A DNA stretch of 64,000 nucleotides. It comes from Membranipora membranacea (lineage: Eukaryota > Bryozoa > Gymnolaemata > Cheilostomatida > Membraniporidae). Below the pieces are notes generated by a model. It searched no databases. It saw only the letters and a list, made by a program, of their open reading frames with translations, and was not told the origin of the DNA. The stretch is taken from contig OU612068.1 of NCBI GenBank assembly GCA_914767715.1, positions 22,506,001 through 22,570,000 on the forward strand, written 5' to 3'. Position numbers and translations under genes: made by a program. Positions 1 through 13,247 of the stretch are shown here, one piece after another. Each line of letters starts with the position of its first letter. Position 1 is the first letter of the stretch.

Positions 1-2110
1 CTAATAACATCGTATTAAAATCTAAAGTTTGGCTTATTTGAATCTCATAATGCTGCCGCAAAATAGTTACTGAGATGGGAGTCACACCAGCTGTATACTG
101 TCTATTCAAAGTATCTTGACTGACAGCGTCGGAGTTTTCTTTTCTCTATTCTAGTATCTTCAAGCCACTATCAGGTATGTTGATTTTGATGGCGTTTATT
201 TAACATTCAAATATCACTAGATTAATAGCATGGAATGTAAAAATAATTTGAAATGTCTAAAAAAAAATTCAATTGCTGTTGAAATGCGATATCGTGGTTT
301 GACCTTCTGTGTGATTCCCTGACTCAGGTACAGTCACGACTTCCTGTTGTTGTTAGCAGTTTTAAGTTTGCTGTATAAAACTCAAATTTAGAGCTGCAGT
401 TCAGCTTAAGTAATATGTTATAACTGAATCGACTGCATGAGTCTGGTCGGGAGTTTCACTGGGTGTCACCAGCCCCTCACGTTGTGATGCAGGCGCTCAA
501 TGAGTTGAAACTGGGAGGCTGTTGGCTTTCAGAGCAGAGTGGTAGGACACGGTGACATCAGTAATATTTGTTCCGCCCCCCCCCCCCCACTGAACAAAGC
601 TTGTCAAGACAGGCTATGCCCAGTAGAACATGGTGCAGGACATCATGAGGTATCAATATATAAAAAAAACACAATTCAAATGTCACCTCACTGAGCCATA
701 ATAAAGCGAACTAGTAAATATAATTTTGAAGACCTTAGGTGGACAATAGTTTAAAAAAATAAAAGTCATAATTAAATCACAATAATACAGAAATCAATAA
801 TATTGTGATAAAAATGGGATTTTATTATTATGGCAAATTATGGCACATGCCTTATTTTGAGGTGTCCTCATTAAAATTATGATACATCAGTCACTAAGTA
901 GCATTTTAGCTGTCAAGAAGACATAGTATGCATTGTGATGTCTGTCTAGATCAGCTTTTAGTTGTCATAAAAAGTGATGTTGTTATGAAACAGTCACTCA
1001 TTATTTTACGTATGGATAAGGATGTGCAATAATGTGGATAGCTAGTCTTGTCATGTGGCCACTTTTGTTTTAATGTCGCTGCGTGACAAGGTTAGCGGAC
1101 TGTGATAAGAGTTAAAAGTTCATTGGTATCCGCATATTTCTGTTAACCCAATCATTTGAATAAAACCTAACTACATCGTTGCATCTCAGCTAGTGATGTC
1201 TACTCCACTGAGAGGGTTTCCAAAACCTATAATTACAAGATTTATGGTTCACTTTGTGCTCGCGAAGCTGTCAAATCAGTATTATTGAGTATTATTTCCA
1301 ATGTGACTGTAATCCCTTCATGAACGCATCATTGAAAGAACTCTTTGGCATCTAACTGGCTTTCATTCTTTTAATCTCGTTTGAGAAACTGATCAACTTG
1401 TTAGCATCATTTCTGTTCATTTGCATCGAGTACGTCAAACCAGATACGCTCTTTGGTAAGTTGTCGATCATCTTGAGAAAAACACACCTGGAGAAGGGAT
1501 ACTACAGCTTCTGCTCCTGCTTAGTAATTGAAGTGGACTGGGTCCTTGTAGCAATGATCATATCATAAGCACGGTTGGTGGTGTATAACTCTGAGTTTTA
1601 GGTTCATAAGTAGGTGTCTGCAGATAGTCAGTAGTCAGTATGCAGGTTCTTGGTATCTGATAAGAGACTTGGCGTTGGGCGATCGGGGATTGGGGTATTA
1701 TCATTATGTGTGTTTATTGAGGTTTTCATATATATAAGTATGTTTTCAACAAAGGAAAAGAACAACTTTTTGACCTCATAAACAATAAAAAGAAAAAATA
1801 AATGCTCATAATCATTCAGTGCGGGCGCTTAGAAGTAGAGAATCTGCTCTCGGGCTAGTAAACATGTGTTTTCATATCTGGAGCTCATTTGCAAAGCTGC
1901 TTCTTTGAAGGAAGCAATTATTTCTTGACTTATAGCTGAATGACACTCAATAAAAATTGTAAAGGATGCTTTACGTTTATATACTCTATTTATCCACACA
2001 TGCTATTTTTCCTTATTTACCATCTTGCTTATTGTCTAAGCACTATCTGGAAAAAGTTTCTGGGACGATTATTACGAATATAGCGCCCATGATGACCATC
2101 GTGCGACGGC
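1..2110. other. Gene-free left flank
   Basis: I see no exon I can support on either strand. The stretch is AT-rich with a poly-C run near 577 followed by half of a hairpin sequence (CAAAGCTTGTCAAGACAGG, 595-613) that recurs at 16.8 and 38.3 kb. Confidence 0.5.
572..613. repeat. Poly-C run plus half of the CTTGACAAGC hairpin element
   Basis: A C-run is followed by CAAAGCTTGTCAAGACAGG, which is the right arm of the hairpins at 16775-16838 and 38285-38358. The opposite arm is not seen here, so this copy is truncated. Confidence 0.55.
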
Positions 2111-2271
2111 GTGGTAGGAAGCACTATCGGAGATCTATCAGCTGTCAAATTGGTGATCAATTCGATTTTGATTTATTTTTTACTCCCAGAAGCTGTGGTA
2201 GGAAGCACTATCGGAGATCTATCAGCTGCCAAATTGGTTATCGATTCGATTTTGATTTATTTTTTACTCCC
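2111..2271. repeat. 84-bp tandem duplication upstream of GPCR-A
   Basis: Two near-identical units start at 2111 and 2195 (GTGGTAGGAAGCACTATCGG...), each about 77 bp plus a short spacer. A single related copy lies on the minus strand upstream of GPCR-D (around 29800-29930), so this is a shared 5' flank of the gene family that was duplicated locally in copy A. It may be promoter or untranslated leader. Confidence 0.75.
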
Positions 2272-2422
2272 ACTGTATTTACAGACATGAAAACTGACAC
2301 CTGCCACAAATGTTATTACCTTCATTACTAGAATTCCTAGGGATGACTAATAGCAGAAAGAGAAAAACTCACTCACAGCAACTCTCACAATCCACAACCA
2401 TCTACAATCACACAAGAGAGAC

Positions 2423-5400
2423 ATGGCGTACAACAGGCATGAGGATGTATATATCAATGGCTACAACGAGTCAAACCTGACCGCATTGACCACCACTACC
2501 TCCTCTCTGGTAGATGCAGAGGTTTTGGAGGAGATAATTTATGCTGCTGCATTGATCAATCTAGTGATACGCATTATCGGGCTCATCACTAATCCTATAA
2601 TCTTAATAGTACTCAGCCGACACAGGGTTGGAAGTAAGTAGGTTCATCAGCTACATCATTTATAATATTTGAAGTAATTTTATTTATCAGTACACAATCA
2701 AGGGATGACAAGTTTGACATATAAGCATAAGAGACGCTGTGAGACTTTCAAGACTTCATTTACCTGGTATCAAATTCTACACTATCATTAATGTTAAATC
2801 ATCCATAGTAATTGTTATGGATTAAATGAAGTCAGTATCTTGCTTGCTAATAGGGAAGGCAGTTAACTTTTAGCACTCTGCGCATGTGCGAATTGTAAAG
2901 GCATAAATTCTCCTCTGCCGAGTAGGGCCTGAATTAGCTCTCTCGGACTAAGACCCTAAATTAGAAATTCGATAGAAACCCATGATTTGGAAATATTTGG
3001 GCCTCAATTGAACTCTGGCTTTAGTATCTCATAACTTAGAACTCTGGGAGTTGCCTTGATGGAAGGCAGCGCCACCATTGCTCTGCTGCAGAGATCGACT
3101 ATGTCTCAAGACTATCCTGCAGGCAGTAAGCTTCAAATGGGTAATTTTTGCAAGATACACTTAAAACCACCGCATAGCATTGTTTCTCCATAACCCTCAC
3201 CGTAGTAAATACAAAAACAATCTTTTTATAACAGGTGAAGCTACGCGAGTGATATTGATGTCTCTGGCTATAGCAGATATAGGATCTTTACTGTGTAACA
3301 TCTTTATTACTCTATTGCCCTATTGGACGCAGGTGAGAGTTTTCCTCAATGATTTCATCAACTTTAGGTCTAAATGTGTGTTTGCAACATTTTCACTCGT
3401 CTGAAGATTAGAAGACAAAATAGCTAGGAGGCAAGACCTATATCTCAGTTGTTATCACTTTCACGACAGGTCAGGCGTCCTGGTAAAACAGTGGCACAAG
3501 TGGACAAAAGATAATAGGGCCGAGCCAATAAGATCTGCTCCTTTGCTTATGACTTCTTTTCAGTCCTCAGTCCTCAGTCCTCAATCATGATCTTTCAACA
3601 TTTTAGACTCTCCTTGTATGCTTGCTTCCACATACTATACTTAAAATTATTTCTTGTTGAAGTAAAAAGTAAATTTGGCAAGTCATACTATCACTGCCAT
3701 TTCAATCATTGTCATTCTTGTGCTGAACAATGACAATCCTAGAACAATTGAACTTGCCAAATGCCACATCAGGAAAGATTAGGATTTATTAGTATTTACA
3801 GATGGCAAACATAGCATGCCTTGATGTGCCAAACTAAAAACTGTCATGCTCACTGTGGTCATAGTTTGTGGTAGTTATCCAACTGTTTGAACCAGCCTAG
3901 GTTATGTCATTGGTATGATTTGGCATATTTTTTAGGTGAATGAACGTCGGAAACCAATAAATAAAGTTCATATATATAAATATATATATATACATATATA
4001 TATTCATATATATGTATATATAAGATCATAACAAAAGCTACATCCCAGTCTCATTGCCGATGATCAGTGGATGTACACCATTATAATACATTCTCGAATG
4101 GATTACGATCACATGTCTCCAGAAGCATGCCTTTAATACCCAGAGTAAATGGTAAAATAGCTAAATTAAAGTCAAAACTTATATAGCATCCTAGTCATGA
4201 CCCCGTCCCCTCCCTCTATGATCTAAAATTTACATTACATTACTGCCATCAATATCTTTATCTCACTCTGTCTCAGCTACCGTGGACAGGTTTATCTTGT
4301 GGGATCGCTGATATTATTATCTCCGCCATGCTGACAAGCTCCTCATGGTTTATAGTACTGGTCACTCTGGAGAGGCTCTCTATTGTGTACTTTCCAATGA
4401 AGGTTAGTTTAACTGATGGCACCATGAACTTGTTTCGTTCGCTGCTCCTATTCTGAGCCTACTCATTATATTTTCACCTTATTATTACAAGGATTCTCAG
4501 GTACTTTATAGATGTGACCCTAAAGCATCCATAAAACAGAGCTTGGAGTCATTGTAGGTGGTTCTCCAGCTAATCAGATATAAAATGAGCCAAAACACAG
4601 CTCAATTTAGGCAACTAGGACTGAAGTTACAAGTTATCAATGTTAAGGCCTCGCTTTCACTTGCTCGCAAACCGTACTTGATGTCATAAACAGAGAAAAA
4701 TAACGGTGTGAAAAACAAACCAAATTGAGGGTGAAATCAGAGCAGTGCAAACTTCAGTTGAAACGATCGCATGAATTGTACACAATGCTGTTACAATAAA
4801 AGCAAAGTCAGCTTGGCATAAGAATATTTAATCGCTGTGTAAAATCAGAGCGAAGTTTGCTTACGCTTTGCTTAAAATCTACCATTTAAAACCTCTGAAC
4901 ACCTGTATTATCATCAAAACTGGCTTAAACTGACTTACACTTTGAGTTGGAAAAAATTTATTTTTCACTGTAAGAGTTCCATATACAAAAGATTTCGAAC
5001 TTCGACCGTAATTCCTGATGATCTAACCCACGCCGGGACTGTTAGATCTCACCAACACATATTGAAAGGGTCAACTTCAATGCCTCATTACGGGCTTGAT
5101 TTGAAGCTTACTACCTCGCAAAACAGCTTTGATGATTGACACAAGTCAGGGCATGATATAATTTCTTGGTCACATGTTTTCCTGGTACACTCACCCTTCT
5201 CCTCAACGGCTGGTCAGTTCAGCTTGTGTCAAGGCTATGTTCTAAACAAAAAATGCTCATACCTTGTAAATAGTGTAAGAAAATAATTTGGCTTGATAAT
5301 GTCTCATGACTGCAGTGACAGAAAGGGGTAGGGAGTTTCTGTTCTAATTGCTTACATATTACAATGAATGAATTTTTTTCTAATTTCTAGGTTAAACACC

Positions 5401-6586
5401 ACTACACCAGAGGAAAAGCCATAATAGTTTGTGCGCTTATGCCGATCTTTTGGATGATAGTTTACTCCTGGTATGGAAACCTATATGAGACTCACATTAA
5501 TGACGAAGGAAAAGTGGCTTGTTCACCAATCGAATCTAAAATACATCTCTACAATGCCAATTATGACTTTTGGTGCATACTTTACCTCTTCATTCCGGCT
5601 TGTGTTCTACCGATTCTGAATATAGCTATCATCATGCGGTTAAAAAAAGCTCAAGGAATACACAGGTCCATGACATCTATTAACTATAAACAGCCGAACA
5701 ACATGGCAAAACGCCAGTACTCAACAGAGTCCGCTGCTTCGGCCTCATCTCAATCATCAGTTAACCACGAAGTGGTTGGGAACAAGTTGAGCAGGGAAAA
5801 CTCAGCTAAGATAGCAGCGCATAGAAATCCTACCACCCAATTCAAAATCAGGTATGTTCTAACCCCTAATGCTGATGTAGGGCAGATGTGAGTAGAGTTA
5901 ATGTAGTGACATAAAATCCCATGCAGCAGCAACAACAGATGCTTGCATACAGTGATAAAATAAATAGGAAAGAAGAAATTGTAGAAATTGAGAAGGTAGA
6001 TTTTGCTAAGAGTCACAATCCTAACCCAAACAATTGTTTCATTTACAAACTGACATGATCAGAGAGACAACCTGATACTATTCAGCTTGGGGTGGTAGTT
6101 ATGTCCTCTTTTGATATGAGCATATAACTCCCGTTTTCTCACAGACGTCAGCAGCTTGATCTCACCAGGGAGGGCGGGACACCCACCCTCCCTGAGCTCC
6201 CCAGTGAGTTTTAGCCCACATGTCCCCTACAACCTGACCTCACATTGTCAACTTAGTTGTACGATTGCGATCCCTCATGATTAAGGCCCACAAAATTGAG
6301 TTGGACATTTATTTTTAAATCATCATGACACTATTTCACAATCCCTTTCAGGAAAGCGGTTAGAATCGTACTCGCAGCATCAATAGTGTTCATTGTGCTC
6401 ATGCTCCCGAAAGCTGTCCTATATCTGTTTGCAAAATATTGGGATCCAGAGAGTTTGGTGACTACAAACCTTGCCGATATCACTATAATAGTGGACGTTA
6501 TAGCTTCCATGCTACAATATACAAATCATTCGATCAACTTGTTTGTTTATGTGCTAGCCAACAAAAAACTGTGTTTCAAGCGGTAA
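2423..6586 (+). CDS. Rhodopsin-class GPCR, copy A (five exons)
   Basis: Predicted exons: 2423-2633, 3235-3332, 4277-4402, 5391-5851, 6352-6586, giving 376 residues in frame with GT-AG borders throughout. Exon 1 holds a short N-terminus with NxS/T sequons and TM1; exon 2 TM2 (LAIAD core); exon 3 TM3 with the DRY motif replaced by ERL; exon 4 TM4, an extracellular-loop cysteine (VACSP), TM5 and a long Ser-rich third loop; exon 5 TM6 (conserved Pro, no Trp) and TM7, where NPxxY reads NLFVY. The stop follows CFKR directly, leaving almost no C-tail. It should be a plasma-membrane receptor signalling through G proteins. The ligand is unknown; the TM7 style recalls peptide receptors of the FMRFamide type, but I would not name it. 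Paralogues B and D share every intron position and phase. Confidence 0.88.
3673..3762. repeat. Nested hairpin in GPCR-A intron 2
   Basis: Outer arms ATTTGGCAAGT and ACTTGCCAAAT enclose inner arms ATTGTCATT and AATGACAAT. It looks like a small foldback element; no clear target-site duplication. Confidence 0.55.
3958..4023. repeat. AT-rich simple repeat
   Basis: Alternating TA/ATAT tract with interruptions, in GPCR-A intron 2. Confidence 0.8.
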
Positions 6587-6841
6587 GTTTCGACAATTTT
6601 AAATGGCTGTATCACATTTTGTTGGAGGTATGTAATACTATTAACACAGGTTTTCCATATTATCTAAAGTTCATGTAAATGTTGGTACACAAGTCATGTT
6701 TTTTTTGTACATTCAATACAAATGGCTGGTCTAGTCATTGAATTAGTCATTTTTTATAAAGTTGGTAAAAATGTGCCCTCACTGGGCAACTCCATTTTTT
6801 ACAGTCATATATGCAGTTTAAACCTGGTATTGTTTTCATGA

Positions 6842-6915
6842 GTCATGACCGTAAACATATAAACACATTTTTTTATTTATTTTTATTTATGTGTTTATAT
6901 GTTTATGGTCATGAC
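6842..6915. repeat. 26-bp-arm hairpin
   Basis: Arms begin GTCATGACC and pair over 26 bp with one mismatch around a T/A-rich loop. A shorter hairpin with the same CATAAACAT/ATGTTTATG core lies at 63584-63611. Confidence 0.8.
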
Positions 6916-7821
6916 AATTGGTCAGCTGATCAGTGCTCTGCACCTATTTTTAGAACTTTTATTTCAAATTGGTCACAAACCTCTATGGCATTTTTTTTCT
7001 TATTAAAATGAGAGCAATCCTGAATTTATAATTATATACCCTGTATTTACCAAGGTACTTTTGGCATTTCATTTTCTGTAAGTCACGTACAGTAAAACTA
7101 TTGTTATTGTACTAGTTTATCTAGCTCATGGCCTTCCGTCAAGAGTAAAAATCACCAATGTAATGAGATACCTAAATCAGTAGGAAACCTATTTTATGGT
7201 GTCCCTTATATTTCGATTAACTTTGTATTGAACGAATATTTGCAAAGCTGATATCTATCTAGCTATATTTGATATCAATTATTATTTCACATTTTTATCA
7301 TTTCACATTTTATTATTGAGAGGTTATTAGTGAGAGGTTAACACCTATACTAATGAATCCTCAAAATTGTCTCATGATAATAAATCTAAATAATTTCACT
7401 TTCCTTCTTTGTATTTTTCGTTTCCTGGAATCTTGTCAATTCAAATTATTCTGATGTGATAACTCTTGCTACACTCACTTGTGTTGCAAAAGCCGAAATA
7501 TGAATCTTCGATTTTTATAAACACTCGGACCCAAAAAACCCTCGAATTAGCAGCAGCCTTGATGAGCATAGATATAGTTCAACGATTCCCATAGACTGAG
7601 ATGTTGAGGCTACCTTCCTGTAGGATGTAAACAACATGCTGATACAATTTTTAGGTTTGCTTACAGAAAACACTTAATCAATGAAGCGAGGAGCTTTATG
7701 CAAATGATCACATGACATACCAATGCCATAGCTTTGAAAAAGGGTTATTTCAGATCGGAACAACAAATCATTCTATTGTATACCCCATTATATTGTATAC
7801 CCTATGTTATGTTGTATCGTA

Positions 7822-7860
7822 TTTCGATTAAAAAAAGGTTGATCAAAATCAGATGTCATA
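7822..7860 (-). mobile_element. Possible SINE tail fragment
   Basis: About 36 bp resemble the tail end of the SINEs at 14757 and 50857 (GGTTGATCAAAATCAGATG). The body and tRNA-like head are absent, so this may be a stub or a chance match. Confidence 0.35.
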
Positions 7861-8045
7861 TTTCGTTGAATTTCATCAACCTGCATCTACAAGCATCTAC
7901 CAGCAGGTACTAGGCTTCATGCTGGGCACCGCTTGGCAATGTTTGAATATATACTATATAAAAATCTAATTTATTGTCTACCCAATTATTTTATATTGCA
8001 TTGTTTGATTATAAAATTTTATTGCCAACAGGGAAATCAATCACA

Positions 8046-8409
8046 ATAATCCAACCAGGGTATCAAACAACTTCTCATTGATTAATAGCAGATTGCACCT
8101 TATGCATAGGGAAAAAGACAAAATCCAATTTGGATTATTATTTAGCCAGAAACATTTCATCCATCAGGTACTCAAGCTCAGGTTAAAAAGAACTTCATAG
8201 AGCAGTTTCCTGTTCCTGTTTTATATAGCCTGTGCTCTATCATTATTACAGCAATGTCTTGGAACCTCCCCTAAACTGAAGTGTTACCCAGCTTGGAGTC
8301 AGCTACTACTTTGAGCTTTGCACCGTGTCATGCACATAGCTTTTGCTGATGCTGCCTAGCACATTCTATACTATCCATTTATGCAGTGCTGTGAAACCTT
8401 GGTTGCCCT
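8046..8409. mobile_element. MITE copy, TTAA-type family
   Basis: About 365 bp align over nearly their whole length with 53370-53743. The right end keeps the inverted terminus (AAACCTTGGTTGCCCT); the left end has decayed. Non-coding. The better preserved copy shows a TTAA target duplication. Confidence 0.75.
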
Positions 8410-8779
8410 TCCAATTTTTATTACTTCGTGATTTTCTATGGATCGAACAATTTGACAACGATCGAATCGAACATTCAATTATTTGTTTTATTTGTGACCT
8501 TTTTGCTATTGAAATTAACATGAAGATGATCAATAACAATAAATCAGGATAATGTTGTAAAAAAAGATACTTTGCACTTACTCAACATTCATTGTTTCCA
8601 AATTGGAATTCAGCAAAAAAACTTGGCATAGTCCATATAACTTGACTCACATTGTAGATATTGAGCTTGAATGTGTAACCAAACTAATAGATGTGATCTA
8701 GGTTACAGTGAAAATATCAAGAAACAGAAATAGTTGTTACTGAGAAAATATAATAGCACTGTCAACAGTCGAATTTCAA

Positions 8780-11393
8780 CTAACAGCATTTGAGTCGAAA
8801 TTTCTTATTTGCTACGACATATACAAAGAAGTTGACAGAGTGATTGAGATACTGGAGCCAATATGCAATGATATCTATCACTTCGTGGGTGACATTTATA
8901 GTGCCAAGTTTTCTCTCCGGATCACCGAAAACCTTGATGAGGTAGGAGATGGCTCTTGGCATCATCAGAACTATGAAAACTAGCGCAGCTCCAAGTACAA
9001 GTCTTGTTGCTTTCCTGCAAAAAAGGCAATGCAAACAATATACATCATCATCGGTTAGGTTAGTGTGAGTTGAATTTTTCTAAATTTCTTCTTGTGGCAT
9101 CTTGATAATTGCTGATAATAAATTAAGCCTAAATTTTGACATAACATTACTACTGGCTAAGCGGAGTGTCCTGGTAAAAGTAAGTTGAAGAATTACTATG
9201 GCTGACTAAACCTGATATCAATCATGCTCAACATCTAAACGGATTTTTGATCAGTAAGCACTCATTTCTGCATAATATGCATAACATACATAATAATATG
9301 CGGTCACATATGCATCATAATTTTGCTCAATGCATTTCAAAGGTGACAAGACACAAGCACATCTTGAAATTCATAAAAATTCTATACCTGATTTTGAATA
9401 TTTGTGAAGCTGTTGAGTTTTTTTCCTCATGGTCCGAGCCCACTGTCTCCTCATCAGACTCATCGTTAAGCTGCTCTTCTGTGATACAGGAAGGACCATC
9501 TTCACTTACAACGGTGAAATTAGACTCTGCTTCATGTTGGTTTCCTGATCTGTGCATACCCAATGGCTGACTGGGGGCCAGCGCTTTGTCCAGCTGCTTA
9601 AACTTTCTCAATGATACTACGATGGCAATATTTAGGACAATAATAACCCCAGCAGGGACAAACTGATATAGAAGAACCCAGACTAAGTAGTTATTGTTGT
9701 AAGCATCAACCTTGGAATCTTTTGGAGCACATACAAGGCGACCGTCTTCAACTGAAGCTTTATACTGGTCCCCTAACCACGAGTAGGCGCATAACCAGAT
9801 AATTGGCATAATCATGCAGATAACGATAGCATTCCTTCTAGTGTATGCATTTTTTACCTGAAAAATAAAAAATTTTTGATGAAGCAACAACTGTTCACAT
9901 ACTTGTTATCGTACTACGTATTTATGTAACCACATTACTCCATTTGCTTATGATGCTGTAAATCCCTAAGACATACCAAGTACACTTTTGGTCAAAACCG
10001 GCAATTCCAGGTATGATGCCCATACTAAAAATGAAGACCCTAAATATCTCTCTGAAAATGATTATTGACTACAATACAGATGATTCAAAGACGACCATAG
10101 TTTGTCTTGATGTTGAAGTCTTAGCGGTTTTCTGTGCTAGGAGCCTCATCTACTTATTGCCTTTGATGGTACAAACTATAAGTCTATTACCTTGAAAGGG
10201 AAGAGCACAATTGTAAACCTCTCCACAGACACTAGAACTATGTACCAAGAGGAGCAGGTCAGGACTGCGGATATAATAACATCAGCTGCGCCACATGATA
10301 CATCTGTCCATGGTAACTGTGATAAAATGGGGAAACTTTGACTGGGCTTGGTATACTAATGGTGTACAATGGAAAAGAATGGTAAAATCTGTATAATTGT
10401 TCTTACAGAGTACGCTTGAAAAAAGATAGGCTATACCTTAACCTCCCAGTTAGAGTTGCAGAACTCAAGTTAGCAGAAAGTGATCACATCTTTCATTGTG
10501 TCTGACTCTGACAAATATCTGAGGAAATGACTGATGGCGATGGGCATTAGAGGATCTTCAAATTGTGTAGCGGACAGCGTTTTTGCTTCAGTGATTTTTC
10601 TCATTCTCGCCTTATTACCCATGCCAATGCCAATTGAATAGAAAGGGAGACCGTGTTGTTAAAAAATAAAAGAAAATTAGAATCAATGGTCTTGAAAGAA
10701 GGAAGTTTTCTAACACAAATATGTTACTCACATGTATCCAGTGTATGGTGCTCCAGGGGACGAGGCTGATGAAAAAATTACAGAGCAAAGATCCCATATC
10801 TGACACTGCCAGAAACATGAGTATTACTCGTGTAGTCTCACCTGTCGATAAGAATCAAGATGTCATTATCAGTGAATATCATTTTATGGAAAATCAGTTT
10901 GATTCCAACATTGTTGATGGTAGATGGGCACTGATATGTGGGGTTTTGTGGCGCACCAGATATCCATCAACCACCGGATAGAATAAGAAAATCCTTTTAA
11001 TAAAGAAGCTGCTTAATAAGGTGTGAAATAACTTGGATTCCATATATCCTTCCCTAATATATATATAATCTTTTGGCTGTCCTGAAAACTTAAAGAAACA
11101 AAGAAATACATTGTGTTGATCCAATTGTGATGCCAAAGACAATTGAATAATCAGTTTATTCAATTTGATCAAATTTAACAATATATACAAACAAAATATG
11201 CATGAAAAGTATCACTAGCATACTTACTCCCTATTTTCTGCCTGCTCAGCACTATCAGTATCATAGGGTTTGTAACGAATCCCAGAACACGTATCGCCAA
11301 GTCTATCCATTCTCCTGCAGCGTAAAACTTGACTAGAATATCAGAGTCGGCACTTGCTGAGCCTGAGATGTTCGTGCAATTTGATGCATCCAT
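8780..11393 (-). CDS. Rhodopsin-class GPCR, copy B (five exons)
   Basis: Predicted exons in transcript order: 11393-11228, 10841-10732, 10316-10191, 9857-9388, 9014-8780, giving 368 residues. Intron positions and phases match copies A and D, but the protein is the most divergent of the three. TM2 reads LAVSD, the DRY position ERF, TM7 NFFVY, and the gene ends in KCC. The third intracellular loop is acidic and Ser-rich (a DESDEE stretch), unlike the loops of A and D. The start is the ATG at 11393, followed by DASNCTNISG with sequons. Intact and probably functional; ligand unknown. It is transcribed tail-to-tail with copy A. Confidence 0.87.
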
Positions 11394-12679
11394 TGTTGGC
11401 AAATGAGGAACTTTTAGATACTTCTATTTTTTATGATAAAAAATGAATTTCAATACTAATAGCTTAATCTATTGCAACACTTTCTAGGATTATTAATGGA
11501 GCTAGCCTACTTATAGAATCAAAGCTAAAATTACTATTGTTTACAACGAGCAAGATTTCAGTACTTCGGTGGAAGGCAAAAAGGCCAAAACTGAAGGAAT
11601 TGAAGCTTTGAATAGGCAGTACTATGGTTGTCGCAAACTATCAAGCTGATGGATCTTATGACACTGATACAGGAACAGGTTACAGCATGTTGTCAACTTC
11701 TTACAAGTTTTGTCCGAAAGATTGAACGTTATGTGTGCTTCCTGATAGAAAAATTGTACACTTGGAGGCCAATACATGACTCAAAAACTAACCAAAAATG
11801 GTAAGAAAATGAGAATTAAAAGATTGGAATATTGAAAAGGCAAGCTAAAAATAAAGGTAGTTCTTAGACAAGTTTGCACAACTATGTCATTTTACCATTT
11901 GTGGTGTGTTGTGTTGCGTTGCGTTTTGTTGCGTTTTGTTGCGTTTTGTTGCGTTTTGTTGCGTTTTGTTGCGTTTTGTTGCGTTTTGTTGCGTTGTGTT
12001 GTTGGTGACTGGAGTTATCCAGTGAGATTTTACAAGTTTTGTGTACACAGGCAAATGTAATGACAAATTCTATTGCTGCTGTTGAGGTTGTTGCAAGAGG
12101 TTTTAGTCGCTATAGAGACTATAATCATAGTTTTTTATTGGCTAGGACAAAATTTGATCCAATAATTTGTTTATTGTAGCATAGCAGCAAGAAAAGCCAT
12201 GATGGTGATATTATCAAAAGTGGCGTATGCATAACTTTCTGACTCAAAAACTTTTGAGCTGGTTTATTTTTGTTTTTGGTTGAGGATTCGGCTCATATTT
12301 TTATTATGAGCAGGATTGATGCTCCTTGTTTGATTCAAGCCGTTTTCCTTGAAGAGATAGTAAAGAGAACCACAACGTGTTACTGTAGCTGTGACAATGA
12401 CAAAGGTAGCTTGATGTATTGATCCTCGGCTTTCCACTCGCTATTTATTGTAGCACTGACCCTATTATTCGCTTGGCACGGGTAATAATCAATTGTTTGC
12501 CAGAATGTGGGGTCTTCTGTTGTTTGTGCATTACTTGTCAGAAAGGGTTAGGCTGGGAAATCAGGAATATCACAATAAACTTGAATATATTGTGTTCACA
12601 TACAAATTAAAATTGAAACAATTCTTTTGTATTACGCTCTCTTGGAGATGCATGGTACAGCCATTAAAGATTATCAAAC
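11394..12679. other. Intergenic with minisatellite
   Basis: No exon seen. The only structured feature is the decamer array at 11905-12003. Confidence 0.5.
11905..12003. repeat. GCGTTTTGTT decamer minisatellite
   Basis: Seven perfect GCGTTTTGTT units (11921-11990) flanked by GCGTTGTGTT-like variants. Confidence 0.95.
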
Positions 12680-12876
12680 TTATCGTTTAAAACACAGATT
12701 GTTGTTGGCTAGCACATACACAAAAAGTTAATTGAATGATTTGAATATTGAAGCATAGAAGCTGTGATGTCAATGATTATAGTGATATCGCCCAGAGAGT
12801 TGGATTGGACACTTTCTGGATCCAAATATTTTGAAAACAGGTATACCATTACTTTCGGTAGCATGAGCACAATATA
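12680..12876 (-). pseudogene. Broken GPCR last exon (TM6-TM7 fragment)
   Basis: The minus strand matches exon 5 of GPCR-D closely, from the stop codon back into TM6, and the 3' flank matches too. Homology stops abruptly inside TM6, a one-base loss in an A run shifts the TM7 reading frame, and no acceptor or other exons are present. This is a relic of a former GPCR copy, closest to D. Confidence 0.85.
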
Positions 12877-13247
12877 TGGGGATTGCAAGATAAATTGATT
12901 ACGTTACCCTTGCCACTGATATTGAGACTACACCTTTGTCATGTAGAAATCTGATTGTAAGAGTCAATTGGGTATGAGTTCTTTAACATGTACCTGCCCT
13001 TAATTGATGACATTGTCTTCCGGTCTTCACACTGAATTTTTTTCTGATGGTATTCATGCTCAGTGAATTATTTCACTCTCTATCGATCAAAGATATACAA
13101 TCAATAGTATATCATGTGATCTATCAATGTGCTTTGCTTGCCTTCAGAAGAATTTTTTAGGTTCTTTTCGCAGGCATGATTGAAAATTAAAAAACAGCCT
13201 ACTTTACCCATATATCTCCATCATACATCAATGGAAATCAGTATGCT

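Larger units (their letters stand above)
6587..8045. other. Intergenic, GPCR-A to repeat
   Basis: No exon seen. It contains the hairpin at 6842-6915 and a possible SINE tail at 7822-7860. Confidence 0.5.

Noticed and set aside
1410-1600. Minus-strand stretch with exon-like frames (around KERIWFDVLDANEQK)
   Set aside because: Short, no good acceptor, stops in every frame within 40 codons, and no neighbouring exons.
1966-2331. 121-codon frame with an internal repeat before GPCR-A
   Set aside because: Frame arises from the 84-bp duplication (multiple of three); the related single block before GPCR-D does not keep it.
3958-4023. Repetitive AT tracts as a CRISPR or origin signal
   Set aside because: Eukaryotic genome; simple microsatellites without spacers.
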